Assembly: GCF_000150955.2 (NCBI RefSeq)
Contig: NC_011674.1
Location: forward strand, 620,001-684,000
Source of the DNA: Phaeodactylum tricornutum CCAP 1055/1
Lineage: Eukaryota; Bacillariophyta; Bacillariophyceae; Surirellales; Neidiaceae
Length of the DNA: 64,000 bases
Direction: 5' to 3'
Made by a program: the position numbers and the translations under genes. The notes beneath the pieces were generated by a model. The model searched no databases, was not told the DNA's origin, and saw only the letters and a program-made list of their open reading frames with translations. Below, one piece after another: positions 10,985-23,836 of this stretch. Position 1 is the first letter of the stretch. Every line of letters begins with the position of its first letter.

Positions 10985-11210
10985 TTTCAATGACCTTGTA
11001 AGGACGTACGACGCCTCAATGTCGATACAGTCTCTTGTTTCGGCACTCCATGCATCGATTCACTGTCATGCCAACGTCGATTGCTGCAATATACGGGCAA
11101 CTCGTTCACTGTCGCTATCAGTTAGGCATGCCTATCGATGCTTTGGACGTTTCAAGTTTTTGAATCAATATTTAAAGTTTAACCTTTCTTGGTTACGATT
11201 TCGAAGAAGG

Positions 11211-11472
11211 AATCGTTGCGAGGAAATTCCTTATTCGGGCGACGCCTCTACTAATGTAAAGGCCGCAATTCCCCTATTCGGGCCAAATCCGAGATTTTAT
11301 AAGTAATAGTTTTTGAGTGCGAATTACCTCCTAAGTAACACAACCAATTAGGAACTTATCCTTCATATTTTTCTATAATCGTCAGGAGTATATTTCTCAT
11401 GCAATTAGCATCAGTCAGAGTTGGTGATAAAAATCAGTTCGTAGTCCGCACCTATTGGTGCAGTCACAGTCA
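11211..11472 (+). repeat. Left terminal inverted repeat
   Basis: Includes the stretches CGCAATTCCCCTATTC, TAGTTTTTGAGTGCGAATTA and CCTCCTAAGTAAC. All recur in reverse complement at the other end of the element. The inner edge carries TGGTGCAGTCACAGTC (to 11471). The outer edge is fuzzy: weak similarity may continue about 15-20 bp further left. Confidence 0.85.
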
Positions 11473-11661
11473 GTGAAAGCTTGCCACGAATGAATCACAA
11501 TGGGGGCAACTTTTCAACCCGCCTCTACAGTCCCGCGTCGTTTTGGCTCCATATGTACTAAACCTGTTAGCGCACTACTTTTGTTTCTGCTGCGTCCATT
11601 TGAGAGACCTCGACCAACTATACCTGGATTTTCACAATACCTTGGGGCCGCAGGGCGTTGA

Positions 11662-14390
<2,729 letters not shown>

Positions 14391-14852
14391 TTCAAAGCTT
14401 GTTTGCGCGCTTTAGATGTTCCGCGTTCTAAGGTCGCGCATGTGGGGGATACTTTGCACATGATATTGCTGGAGCAAACGCCGCCAACATTCTCAATGTG
14501 CTGATGATATCAGGGATCCGTTGATCAGAGCTGGTTCCAGGTTGGGAGTGTTTCCGTCTGACGACAAAGTCACAGACCTGAATCAACGCAAAGACAACAA
14601 TTTTCCACCACATTTGGTTTCAGCCTTTTGAAAATAGCCGAAAGGAATCCATTTTGCTTCGCGGTATTGGAATTTCCGGACCAGAATGCTTCATGCCTTT
14701 GCTCTATCCTGGATTGAGTATCATTGTGTTTACCAAAAAGATTGCTGGGAGCAGACTGGTGATTCGACCACTGTCAGGCATGTTATCTTGTTTGTAGAGG
14801 AAAAAGAGAAAGAATAAATGTTTCTAGCTAAGGCCTTTGAAGGTTAGGTAGC

Positions 14853-15100
14853 GACTGTGACTGCACCAATGGGTGAGGACTACGATCTGATTTTTACCAC
14901 CAACTCTGATGCTGATGCATGAGAAATATACTTCTGACGATTACAGAAAAATATGAAGAATAAGTTCCTAATTGGTTATGTTACTTAGGAGGTAATTCGC
15001 ACTCAAAAACTATTACTTAGAATATCTCGGATTTGGCAGGAATAGGGGAATTGCGGCCTCTAGAGTAGGCGTCGCCCGAATAGGGAATTTCCTCAATCGT
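14853..15100 (-). repeat. Right terminal inverted repeat
   Basis: Reverse-complement partner of 11211-11472. It shares the GACTGTGACTGCACCAA inner edge and the GGTAATTCGCACTCAAAAAC and GAATAGGGGAATTGCGGCC blocks. Differences are scattered substitutions plus two small indels. Confidence 0.85.
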
Positions 15101-15488
15101 TAACTCCTAAATTTCGCAAAATCTATTGAAGAACACAAAATGACGATGGAGATCACAGTTGAGGACAACGATGAACTACGAAGATTATGAGTCTACATTG
15201 TACTCTTGGATATTCGTAGGGACTGTGGGGCTGTGATTCGGTATGTTACGGAAGCGACTTGGCTTTTAGCAGTAGGCGATTGAACTTCTGGTGAGACGTT
15301 GTCCTTACCAGGAGTTGGATCAACAAAATCCCCTCTTCACTTTCGATGCACTGTTTTTCCTGACTCGACGCCATTGCAAAGAACTAGAGCTCCCAACACC
15401 GAGGGCCGGCGATAGTGTTGGCTGGCAACCATATCACGGATCAGTTTGCATACATGGCGATGCTACGTAAGAGCATAGATCCGTCATT
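15101..15488. other. Intergenic between TIR element and oxygenase gene
   Basis: 388 bp with no coding signal. It must hold the promoter of the oxygenase gene, so the element's right end lies within about 400 bp of that gene's start. Confidence 0.5.
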
Positions 15489-16973
15489 ATGTATTCCGCA
15501 ACCAATATTCCGTCACTGCGACTGCCTCCCGAGCATACCTGGTCTCCGTACGCTCGTCGGCGGGTGCTATTTGGGCAACCAGTTATGTGGCACGAGTACG
15601 ACCAAGGAGGACGGCATTTGACTCCGGCGCAACTTGCACCCTATCGGCAGCAGGGTGACGAAGAAATCGATAATATCTTGGATCTCCTGCATCGGGAAGG
15701 AAACGCCATTCGGCCTGGCCAAGATATACTCGTGCTGGCGGAACAAGCTCTGGAGAAATCGCATCAATCCGAGGGCACATTGAGCGCCGCCGAGCGTGCG
15801 CTTAAACAGTTTTACCATAACTACAGCTGTCTCCCCGAATGGGTCGATGTGGATCAGCTCCAACGCGGACAACAAGTCTTTTTGGCGTATTCTCCGATTA
15901 TCGGCATCAGTCTCTATTATCGATCGCTGGTCCCGGGCTTTTCCATATCCAAGATTGCCGCCGTCTTATCGAGTACGGGGTATCTGGCCCCTCCCGCATC
16001 ACGAGAGTCTGTACAGGAGCGTTTGATCGATACCGGCGCGTTCTTGGCGGAGTGCTTTGGGAATCCAGCTAGCGTGACCCTCGTACCCAACGGAGCGGCT
16101 TGGAAGGCGGCCTTACACGTACGCGCCCTGCACGCCAAGGTCCGACGAGGACTCCTGCAGCGACCAACATCATCTCAGCGCGCCTGGAAAACGGCCGAAC
16201 TTGGTGTCCCCATCAATCAAGAAGACATGGCGGCTACCCTCCTGGCTTTTTCCGCGAATTCCTTGGTGGCCTGTGAGATGGTACTGGGATTCGCCCTGTC
16301 TCGACAGGAACGCGAGGACTATTTAGCGACTTGGCGCTATATTGGTTGGCTGTTGGGGGTGCATGTATACTACCCCACTGAAGCTCCGCGCAAACTTTCG
16401 AAAGCTCACCGGCTGCGGCCGCTGGATCCTTGTGGACCAGGCTGGAACCCAAAAAGAGCCGATCGTATTGAGCATTCCACCGCAATTTTCGAATCAATCG
16501 TTGCACATATCATGGATCCCGATGCTTCTTCGGTGAAAATTGCTCATCATCTATTACGGATTGGACGAAAGAAAATGAAAGAGGGGGAAGAAGAGTCTAT
16601 GAATAATGTTGATGGCGTAAAAAAGAAGCATTCGTCGGATGAATTGTGGTTTTATTTTCGATGTCTGCAATGCCGGCGCTTTGTCGGCAATGCTCTGGCC
16701 GATGCATTGCGGCTTCCTGTACATCCTATTTGGTGGCGTCGTTGGTTACTCTGGGGTTTTAGTACAACGTACTTTGTACTTTTGACTCTTTACACGGCTG
16801 CCGCGTTACCATGGTCGCCACTCCGCGAAACCATCATTCGTTTCCACCAAAAGCATACTCGCCAATTTGTGGTCGATTGGCAAGATTCTCATGCTAAGCG
16901 GATGCAAGCAAAGTTGGGGGTCACCCACAGTTGCCCTTTCGCTATGGTAGCTCCTCCCCAGCATTCGTTATAG
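15489..16973 (+). CDS. mpaB/Lcp-like oxygenase (DUF2236 family)
   Basis: A 494-residue single-exon protein from the ATG at 15489. The central part (about residues 130-290) matches the DUF2236 family, which includes ER-bound oxygenase mpaB of fungi and latex-clearing protein Lcp of bacteria, heme-type enzymes that cleave or oxidise isoprenoid chains. Visible features are FLAYSPIIGISLYYRSLVPG, an SSTGYL stretch, a signature VRALHAKVRR block (211-220) with the conserved Arg and His, then INQEDMAATLLAFS and WRYIGWLLGV. A hydrophobic segment near residues 425-445 may anchor it to a membrane; no N-terminal signal peptide is obvious. The physiological substrate is unknown; isoprenoid or carotenoid-derived chains are only an inference from the family. 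Confidence 0.75.
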   Translation: MYSATNIPSLRLPPEHTWSPYARRRVLFGQPVMWHEYDQGGRHLTPAQLAPYRQQGDEEIDNILDLLHREGNAIRPGQDILVLAEQALEKSHQSEGTLSAAERALKQFYHNYSCLPEWVDVDQLQRGQQVFLAYSPIIGISLYYRSLVPGFSISKIAAVLSSTGYLAPPASRESVQERLIDTGAFLAECFGNPASVTLVPNGAAWKAALHVRALHAKVRRGLLQRPTSSQRAWKTAELGVPINQEDMAATLLAFSANSLVACEMVLGFALSRQEREDYLATWRYIGWLLGVHVYYPTEAPRKLSKAHRLRPLDPCGPGWNPKRADRIEHSTAIFESIVAHIMDPDASSVKIAHHLLRIGRKKMKEGEEESMNNVDGVKKKHSSDELWFYFRCLQCRRFVGNALADALRLPVHPIWWRRWLLWGFSTTYFVLLTLYTAAALPWSPLRETIIRFHQKHTRQFVVDWQDSHAKRMQAKLGVTHSCPFAMVAPPQHSL

Positions 16974-17252
16974 TAGTGGCGGAGCACTCACTGATTCGAA
17001 CGGCTTGCGCACAGGTTTCAAGCAAAAGGTTGATCCAGTGAGCATGATGGTGCGTCGTTAGACCTGCTTTCTAAGGCAACAATCGTGCAAAGTAGTTCTT
17101 CTCTCATGTCAACTGGCAGTGAATGAAGAGTCAACTGTATGACTACGTAGTTTTGATGGATTTCTGCAACGGAATCCATAGGCAGCATTACACCTAATAG
17201 ACTTTTCCGGGAAGCAAAGACTACATTTTAGCAGTTAGCTCGCATTCCGTCG

Positions 17253-18560
17253 TTATACAGTCGGTAAGGGGTTTCGATCCGTGTCGGTAACTGAGTATCG
17301 CCACTGTTGAAGCAACCGACCAAACTCACAAGAAACGGGACGAATCGGTGCTCCAACATTCACCTGGACAGATGTGTCTGCCACCCTGTACTCCATATTT
17401 GAGTCGCCGTAACATCCAAACTTTAGATTCAATGGGAATCCTTGTGTGCAAACGTCATAGCCAAACCTTTTCAAATAGTCAACACGATGGCTTTGGGATG
17501 AAGTGTGTAGGTAACACAAAAGGTCATCAGAATAGCGCTTTTTGCGAAGGGACTTCCCTATCGATGCGACACCTCTTGAAGCACTCCGAGGCTGATAGGA
17601 TCCGAGCGCGTCGATCTCGTGCTTCGCAGCATGCCTAATACGGTCTTGCCAAGCATTCGAGAGCTCTGCCTGCTGAAAAGAGAATCGCAGAATACGGCTC
17701 AATTCACGCTCCGTATTTTCGACGAGATCTTCAAATCGAACAATTAGAACCGGAACACCGCTCTCTGTCATCCAAAAATCTAGAAATTTAATCCAAATCT
17801 GAATCTCATTCCGAGCTAGCCGTCCAAATTTATCACGAAACCGATTGTATACTTCGTCGGCCAAGGAGCGTGTATGCGATTTGGTAGCATTCATATTCCA
17901 GTACGAATCGATCGCATCGAAAGGATTACGAACTAGAAGCACAGCACGTTTTCCAGTATATTGTGCATTACCTGTACGTTCAGGCCAGTGCGTCTTGACA
18001 AAGCTCACAAGATTGGGTTGACTTATGCCTTCTCCAACAAGACTATGTTGCTCAGCGAGTTCCCGAGACAACCCCCGATCCGGACGAGTATCAGAGCCTG
18101 TCACGATACCGGTCGTACGTTCCAACAATGTTCGCACCAATGTGTTGCCTGATCGTGGGTATGAAACAAGTAGAGTACCGGTGTGCTTGCAAAGCTCGTG
18201 TCCCTGGGACAGAAATCGCAAGAGTTCGAGCTCGTGTGAAAAACGAGGGCTCGTGCCCCATTCCCGAGAGGCTAGTGCTGATGTAGATAGGCCAGGAGTC
18301 GGTCTGGTTCTCCGTCGATACAGGCGACGGGTATTTGATCTGGCTAAGAGAGTGAATGGATCCTGTACTGGAAGTGGCATAAACCGATGACGGCGCTTCA
18401 CATTTTGTACGGATAAGCCTTCGAAGCCATCAACTTTTTGTTGAAAAACTGGTAGCAGCTGGTATGCATAGCGCCTTTTAGTGATCAGCAGCGATGTTCC
18501 TTCTGTCTCAGTAAGAAACGAAAGAATCACCGATAATGGATAACGTGGCACTTTTTCCAT
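17253..18560 (-). CDS. Sulfotransferase with F-box-like N-terminus
   Basis: A 435-residue protein from the ATG at 18560 (the frame extends upstream but without ATG). PAPS-dependent sulfotransferase motifs are clear: LLVSYPRSGNTLVRTLLE (about 130-147, 5'-phosphosulfate loop), SFVKTHWPE (186-194) and LLVRNPFDAIDSYWNM (208-223, 3'-phosphate binding), followed by a FEDLV block. Residues 1-45 (KVPRYPLSVILSFLTETEGTSLL..) resemble an F-box or F-box-like helix set used in some diatom proteins. No signal peptide or TM anchor precedes the catalytic domain, unusual for a Golgi sulfotransferase, so it may be cytosolic or the anchor may be in a missed exon. The substrate is unknown. Confidence 0.8.
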   Translation of the reverse strand: MEKVPRYPLSVILSFLTETEGTSLLITKRRYAYQLLPVFQQKVDGFEGLSVQNVKRRHRFMPLPVQDPFTLLARSNTRRLYRRRTRPTPGLSTSALASREWGTSPRFSHELELLRFLSQGHELCKHTGTLLVSYPRSGNTLVRTLLERTTGIVTGSDTRPDRGLSRELAEQHSLVGEGISQPNLVSFVKTHWPERTGNAQYTGKRAVLLVRNPFDAIDSYWNMNATKSHTRSLADEVYNRFRDKFGRLARNEIQIWIKFLDFWMTESGVPVLIVRFEDLVENTERELSRILRFSFQQAELSNAWQDRIRHAAKHEIDALGSYQPRSASRGVASIGKSLRKKRYSDDLLCYLHTSSQSHRVDYLKRFGYDVCTQGFPLNLKFGCYGDSNMEYRVADTSVQVNVGAPIRPVSCEFGRLLQQWRYSVTDTDRNPLPTV

Positions 18561-19036
18561 AACGGAGCTATGGAGAATAAAACTCTGCTGCCCGGAGGGT
18601 CGCCATTGTCGAGAATTATGTTTCGGTTTATTTTTCACGACGCTTTTTTCTCGCTTCGTTTCTCCCAAAAAACAGGCATTGACAATATTTGTGTTTCCGC
18701 AGCCATGGTTGGCTCCCGATTCCGAATTCCTCGGGTGCAGTGTAAGCTAACATGAGCCTTTCACTTTGATTGTTTTCACATGTTAAAAGCAAAGCTAGCT
18801 ATGAGTTATACATAGACGATTAAAGGCCAACACCCCTTCTGATATACACTTTTCTACGCATCAGGTGTATCGCCTCTACTTCGAATGGAAAAGGAGCTAA
18901 AAGTTGTTCGGAAGGAGGTTCCTGTCAAAACGTGAACGGCGGATATTGCGCAGTAATTTCCCAATCAAGAAATGCTGACTCTTGCTTCAAACTCAGCAAA
19001 TGTTGGCTCTCTCTGTCCAATGCCACGTACAGGGAA
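18561..19036. other. Intergenic, no gene seen
   Basis: 476 bp upstream of the sulfotransferase and downstream of the next minus-strand gene. No convincing coding frame. Confidence 0.5.
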
Positions 19037-19516
19037 CTACGGGCGCGATACATCTCTGTTTAAGTCTCCAAGATCAATTGTTCGCACAGTTGACGAACCA
19101 GACACGGAGTACTTTTGATAATCCTCTTGACCAACAGGGATTTGCGCAAATAGAAGCAAGGCTACAGCTAGCCCCAAAGCAGCCGCAACTTTGGGAACTA
19201 TGTTGCCATCGCTGTCGTCTTGCTTTTCCATTATTTGAGCTTCGATTAGTTCTTGCTCGGACAACAGCATGTCTTTTCCTCGTACTCTTTCCAGCGTCCT
19301 CTGATCGGCGGCAAATACGTTGAGGTCCTCTTCTTTCATCTTTTGATCCTCGTCTTCTTTTAACCTGCGCAGCTTTTCTTCCAATGCTGCAATTTCGTCT
19401 TCTTTGGTGCCTGCGAACACCAAAACTGCCCGTTGGTCTGAGTGCCGCACTGGAATGGTAAACGACGACACTGTGCTAAGGCACAGAAACGCAAACACGA
19501 ACAGAAGCTGATTCAT
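19037..19516 (-). CDS. Small plastid-type membrane protein, function unknown
   Basis: 159 residues from the ATG at 19516. A signal peptide (about 1-18) ends in VSSF-TIP. Phe directly after a predicted cleavage site is the diatom rule for import into the complex plastid, so plastid targeting is likely. The mature part has a charged coiled coil (EDEIAALEEKLRRLKEDEDQ) and a single hydrophobic span (VAAALGLAVALLLFAQIPV) with a short soluble tail. A thylakoid or envelope protein exposed by a coiled coil fits, but the family is not recognised. Confidence 0.7.
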   Translation of the reverse strand: MNQLLFVFAFLCLSTVSSFTIPVRHSDQRAVLVFAGTKEDEIAALEEKLRRLKEDEDQKMKEEDLNVFAADQRTLERVRGKDMLLSEQELIEAQIMEKQDDSDGNIVPKVAAALGLAVALLLFAQIPVGQEDYQKYSVSGSSTVRTIDLGDLNRDVSRP

Positions 19517-20050
19517 TTCTGCGTCTTCTCAATGGAAAATTCCTGAAGCAAGTGATTTTCTTTTCTTTGGATATGAATGAGAGCGTGAAACCGCCGTGTC
19601 GGCTGTTTTCATGTGGTTGCTTGGGCAATGGTCCACTATGGATTACAGGTTAACACGACCGATCAACACGTACGTACATAAGTTTGTCTGCCCTACCCTG
19701 ACTCTTAGCCCACTGCGTGGCAAAGTAAAATACAAAGCAATCAATTTGAAATTGAAAGTGTTCATAATGTAATAACGAAAGAACATTTCACAGCAACCGA
19801 AATTTACGACGAGATAAACTTTAACTTCATCGATCTACTATCCTAACCAAGTTTAACGACTGGGAAGCCTTTGTAATGCATCAATCTGCTATCCTCCAGG
19901 GCCTCGGTCAACTTGGAAGAAGTGCAATACCCGTCCATGCAAGTATTCACCGCAAGAATCCAAACGAGCTCGTCTGCATACGAGATAGGTGAGTGTTTGC
20001 CTTTGCATGCCTCGAAGACACGAGGATATAGACCGCAATCCGTAACGTCC
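19517..20050. other. Intergenic, no firm gene
   Basis: 534 bp between the plastid-type protein start and the HERP-like gene stop. A 73-codon minus-strand frame (20064 to 19843) overlaps the end of the neighbouring gene. It is listed among the rejected items. Confidence 0.4.
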
Positions 20051-21520
20051 TTAGTCGCTGTCATCTTCGACTTCGCTCTCAGATTCCGATTCAACTGGAT
20101 TTACGGGGTCTCGAACTTGAGGCAGTTCACCGGGGCCGTTCTCTGGCTGCTGTATGTCTTGCGGCAATTCGTCCGCCTCTGGGTCTGCGCGATTTTCCAC
20201 TGGCTGCGGAGGTCGTTCCGGCTGCCACATGGGAAAGATGGAGAGGAAAAATGTGATCAACAAGTACCCGATATCCTGTGCCACACCGATTACCCCTTGA
20301 CCAGGCGGTGCAATGCGGCCTCCGAAAACTGTGTTTTGCCAGTCGCCGTCACGAACAGCACCGCCCACCGGTCCCTCACGATTCTCATGCACATCGTTGT
20401 TCGCTCCTTCGGCGTTAGGCTGCGGCTCGGCGTCACGAGGCACCGGCCGGGGTGGTTCCGGTCGCTGTTGCTGCCGTACCAGTTCCGCATCCACATCCAA
20501 GTCTTCCGCATCCAGCAGAATGCGGGTCACGTACTTTTCCTTCACTACGAACCAGTAGACGAACGACAAGAATCCGGTTTGGTACAGAAACGCTACCACA
20601 ATAAAGAAGGACGAAAAATAGAATCGGTACATCCACAACCAGGAAGTTTCTTCGGGAGTTTCTTGATGTCGTCGGTGACGACTACCTTGAATGCGGGCGA
20701 TCAAGATGGCCACCATGACTAGCATTTTGAGCATGAGCCCCATATCGAGTTCCTGCACCCGCTGCCGATACAGTCCCACCAGTAATCGGGTTAATCGATA
20801 AATACGGGTTTGTCCCCATTGTTCTCCAACATTGGGACGACGATTTCTCTGGTTGCGACGGATAACCAGTGGACGTCGGGCGGCACCACCACGAGGCTGG
20901 GGCGGTGGCTGGTCGTTGGGTGGGGTGACAGGGACCGTAGTCGAGGCCTGTTCGGACTCACACTCGATTGCCTTAACCGAGGCGTCCCCTTGTGATTGTG
21001 GAGGATTCCGTTGGGAAAGTTTCTCCACTCGTTGATGCAGTTTCAGTAGTAATTGCGTCTGGTATTCCAGCGTTTCCAAAATAAGTTGTTCCGTCGTAGT
21101 AATTGGTGGATCGTTCGGAGTGCCGTGATTGTTGGTATTTACGAGACTTTTCGTCATGGTAGGTGTAGAAAGAGAGGGGTGCGACGGCGTGGCACCAACC
21201 CCAGCCAGAGAACGGGTAGAAGGAGTGGAGAGAGAAGGAATATTCGTGCCGGCACCGGGGATCGGATCCAACGACTCTGTTGCCGCTGGGAAAACGGCGT
21301 GCTCGTCGTCCAGGGGGAGCAATCCCGACGAATTCTTGACGGATTCTACCGTTGGCAGTAGCTCTTCCAAGGCAGCCAAGGAAAGTGGATCGATCGTGCT
21401 TTCAGCGAGACCCGCTTGTGACAAAAACGCGGTCACGCGGGCCGAAGAATCGGTCGATGGCTCGGCCTGTTGCTGTCGCCGGCCGTCTTCATCCGCGAAG
21501 TCACCATCTGGTATCGACAT
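20051..21520 (-). CDS. HERP-like ER membrane protein (tentative)
   Basis: 489 residues from the ATG at 21520, no intron. The N-terminal half is polar, Pro/Ser/Thr-rich, with a short coiled coil (QTQLLLKLHQRVEKLSQ). The C-terminal half has hydrophobic segments: MLKMLVMVAILIARIQ, YFSSFFIVVAFLYQTGFLSFVYWF, and DIGYLLITFFLSIFPMWQP, the last followed by an acidic tail. The pair of close hydrophobic spans with FLYQTG, and the late ..TFF.S..P block, resemble the C-terminal half of HERP/HERPUD proteins, which recruit the HRD1 ubiquitin ligase complex in ERAD. An N-terminal ubiquitin-like domain, typical of HERP, is not visible. I therefore hold the family call loosely; it is clearly a membrane protein. 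Confidence 0.6.
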   Translation of the reverse strand: MSIPDGDFADEDGRRQQQAEPSTDSSARVTAFLSQAGLAESTIDPLSLAALEELLPTVESVKNSSGLLPLDDEHAVFPAATESLDPIPGAGTNIPSLSTPSTRSLAGVGATPSHPSLSTPTMTKSLVNTNNHGTPNDPPITTTEQLILETLEYQTQLLLKLHQRVEKLSQRNPPQSQGDASVKAIECESEQASTTVPVTPPNDQPPPQPRGGAARRPLVIRRNQRNRRPNVGEQWGQTRIYRLTRLLVGLYRQRVQELDMGLMLKMLVMVAILIARIQGSRHRRHQETPEETSWLWMYRFYFSSFFIVVAFLYQTGFLSFVYWFVVKEKYVTRILLDAEDLDVDAELVRQQQRPEPPRPVPRDAEPQPNAEGANNDVHENREGPVGGAVRDGDWQNTVFGGRIAPPGQGVIGVAQDIGYLLITFFLSIFPMWQPERPPQPVENRADPEADELPQDIQQPENGPGELPQVRDPVNPVESESESEVEDDSD

Positions 21521-22051
21521 ACAGAAAGTCCCAAGAAGCGTTTGGTGAACGACTACGATGTAGGATTGTGTAGGTTACAGTTAAATGTAAATTGGCGAAT
21601 CCAAAATGCCTGTGGCGCCATGGTCGTTCGGTTCTGATCCGTAGTCGTTGTGACTTGTTCGGGAGGTTTCGTGCGCATACCGTATACCCTTACGGAATCT
21701 TATGCATAGATAGGTGGTTGTCCTACTTCTCCAGAAGGAGCGTCACGATAATTATAGTTGACTCGGCATTTTCAGGGTTAGGGCGGCTCGTGGTCTTCGA
21801 AGAATTTCGATAGCCGAACGCTAACCGTACACCCAAAAGACCGCACAGCCTTCCAGACAGGCGTGCAGAGTAACCGTTACCGAACAAAAATACCCAGTAA
21901 AAACGTAGATGCGCCCCCGTGCGACAGGTTCCAGAAGCAAAAGATCACAACGTCCGTGGATCTACACCTCCCTACGTATCTACCGACCTCTGTACAAGAA
22001 GTAGTGGACGATACCATTGTTCTTTCCAGCTCCCCTTACTGTTTGACTAAC
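21521..22051. other. Divergent intergenic region
   Basis: 531 bp between the HERP-like gene and the amino acid transporter, which diverge. The transporter's frame is open for 63 codons before its first ATG, so part may be 5'UTR or a longer N-terminus with a missed exon. Confidence 0.5.
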
Positions 22052-23836
22052 ATGGACGGATCCCCAGATTTTAACAACGATGGCACAGTCCTGGGTGGGA
22101 CGAAGGGTACTGGCATTACGGATACCCCCAAGGGCGAAACAACGTCACCTAATCCACCGTCGTCCTTGTCCATGGCGCGGGATACTCCCGTGCTCCGGCA
22201 GGTTTCCAATATCTCTCTACCCAAAACTAAATCCGGAATTTTGGGCACTTCCAGCAATTTGATGAATTCCATCGTAGGCGCCGGCATTATCGGTATCCCC
22301 TACGCTATCCGCCAAGCCGGATTCATCGTGGGGCTCTTGCTTCTCCTCCTGGTGGCCTACTTGACCGACAAGAGTCTGCGCGTCATTATTGAGCTCGCAT
22401 CTTTTCACCCCAAACTCAAAGATCTCGGCGTCCTCACCTACGAAGACCTCATGACGATACCCTTTGGACGAGCCGGAAACTACTTTGTACTCGTCAACAT
22501 GTTCATTCTCGCCTACGGAGCCATGGTTGCCTACCTACTCATCATTAAAGATACCGTGCCGGTAGTTCTGCGACTGGAAGTCCCGGAAAATCAGGACACA
22601 AACACAGACGGTGACTTTTGGGAACGTGAATTTGTCATGCTTATCACTAGCTTGGTCATTGTCGTGCCGCTCAGTATGATGCGCGACATGGCCAGTCTCG
22701 CCTTTACCTCCCTGCTCTCCGTCACGGCCGACGTGGTACTGGTGGGATTCGTCATTGCATTCTCTCCCGTCAAATCCAGTGTGAGCGACGCCGGCGGTTT
22801 CGGGCAAATCCTGGCCGACAACTGGATCAACAGTAAACTCTTTATTGGTCTCGGTGTGCTCAGTACAGCCATGGCTTGCCAACATTCCGCCTTTATCGTC
22901 AGCGGCAGTCTCGAAAACAAAACCGCCGCACGCTGGGCCGCCGTTACCTTCCGATCCATAACGACGTCCGTCGTCTTGTGTATTCTGCTCGGCGTCGCCG
23001 GCTACTTGGGATTTTTGGACGAAACTCGCGGCGACATTCTCAACAATTTTGACGCCGACAGTGTACCCGCCAACGCTGGACGAGGTCTCCTCGCCGTCAC
23101 CATGTTCTTTACCTACCCCATGGAATGCTTCGTGGCCCGCCACGTACTCGTCAAGTTGCTTTACAACGGTGATATGGATGCCGAAACGGTGGGACCAGAC
23201 GGACAAGTCGTTCCGGAACATAAGTGGCTCTTTGGTCTCTTGGGACGTCGGGAACGCTTAACGTTGGTGATCTACATAGCAACGCTTATTCCAGCATTGT
23301 TTTTAAACGATCTGGGTCCAGTTTTGTCACTGACGGGATCCCTCGGCGCTTCCTGTATTGCCTACATGGGACCGGGATTGGTGTATTTTGGAATCAACGG
23401 CGACGCCTTTTTGGCCTACACGAGGGAGCTTTTGGCACCCCACGGTAGCAGTACTAGTACTGATCCGCAAGGAGAAATTGAACTTCCCGTCGTGGGCGAT
23501 CCCACCGCGACGATGGAACAGGCTACCGGCAACGACCACGCCTCAACATCCAGAACGGGTAAACCTTGGTGGTGGTGGGTATACGGTTTCCCTCTATGGA
23601 CCGCCATTGCCTCGAGGGGGGCGAGGGGTACCAAGGAGTTTCTGGCCGCACTCGAGCTGGAAACTGGAGAACCCTTGCGGGGGCCGTCCGAGGATTCCGA
23701 CGAAGTCATTGGCGCGCACAAGAGCGACTACTACATGAGCATGTTCTTCGTCGCCTTTGGGTTGGTCGCCGCCGTGGTCGGCGTTGCGAGCAATATTTAT
23801 GTCCAAGTGAACAACGTATTCTTCACACCGACATAA
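22052..23836 (+). CDS. Amino acid transporter, AAAP/SLC38-AVT type
   Basis: 594 residues from the ATG at 22052. The first TM carries the family signature SNLMNSIVGAGIIGIPYAIR. Around ten to eleven hydrophobic spans follow, with an F-T-Y-P-M-E type motif (FFTYPMECFVARHV) late in the fold, typical of the amino acid/auxin permease superfamily (SLC38, plant AVT6). Such proteins symport neutral amino acids with H+ or Na+ at the plasma membrane, vacuole or ER. The N-terminal ~75 residues are a soluble, Thr/Ser-rich tail, and a long cytosolic loop lies before the last TM. The last TM is at the very C-terminus. No intron is needed. Confidence 0.9.
   Translation: MDGSPDFNNDGTVLGGTKGTGITDTPKGETTSPNPPSSLSMARDTPVLRQVSNISLPKTKSGILGTSSNLMNSIVGAGIIGIPYAIRQAGFIVGLLLLLLVAYLTDKSLRVIIELASFHPKLKDLGVLTYEDLMTIPFGRAGNYFVLVNMFILAYGAMVAYLLIIKDTVPVVLRLEVPENQDTNTDGDFWEREFVMLITSLVIVVPLSMMRDMASLAFTSLLSVTADVVLVGFVIAFSPVKSSVSDAGGFGQILADNWINSKLFIGLGVLSTAMACQHSAFIVSGSLENKTAARWAAVTFRSITTSVVLCILLGVAGYLGFLDETRGDILNNFDADSVPANAGRGLLAVTMFFTYPMECFVARHVLVKLLYNGDMDAETVGPDGQVVPEHKWLFGLLGRRERLTLVIYIATLIPALFLNDLGPVLSLTGSLGASCIAYMGPGLVYFGINGDAFLAYTRELLAPHGSSTSTDPQGEIELPVVGDPTATMEQATGNDHASTSRTGKPWWWWVYGFPLWTAIASRGARGTKEFLAALELETGEPLRGPSEDSDEVIGAHKSDYYMSMFFVAFGLVAAVVGVASNIYVQVNNVFFTPT

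Noticed and set aside
19843-20064. 73-codon minus-strand frame with several Cys after the HERP-like gene
   Set aside because: It overlaps the end of the gene in another frame, matches no known family, and frames of this length are common by chance here.
23450-23463. 14 bp palindrome CAGTACTAGTACTG
   Set aside because: Lies within the transporter coding sequence and is too short to be meaningful by itself.
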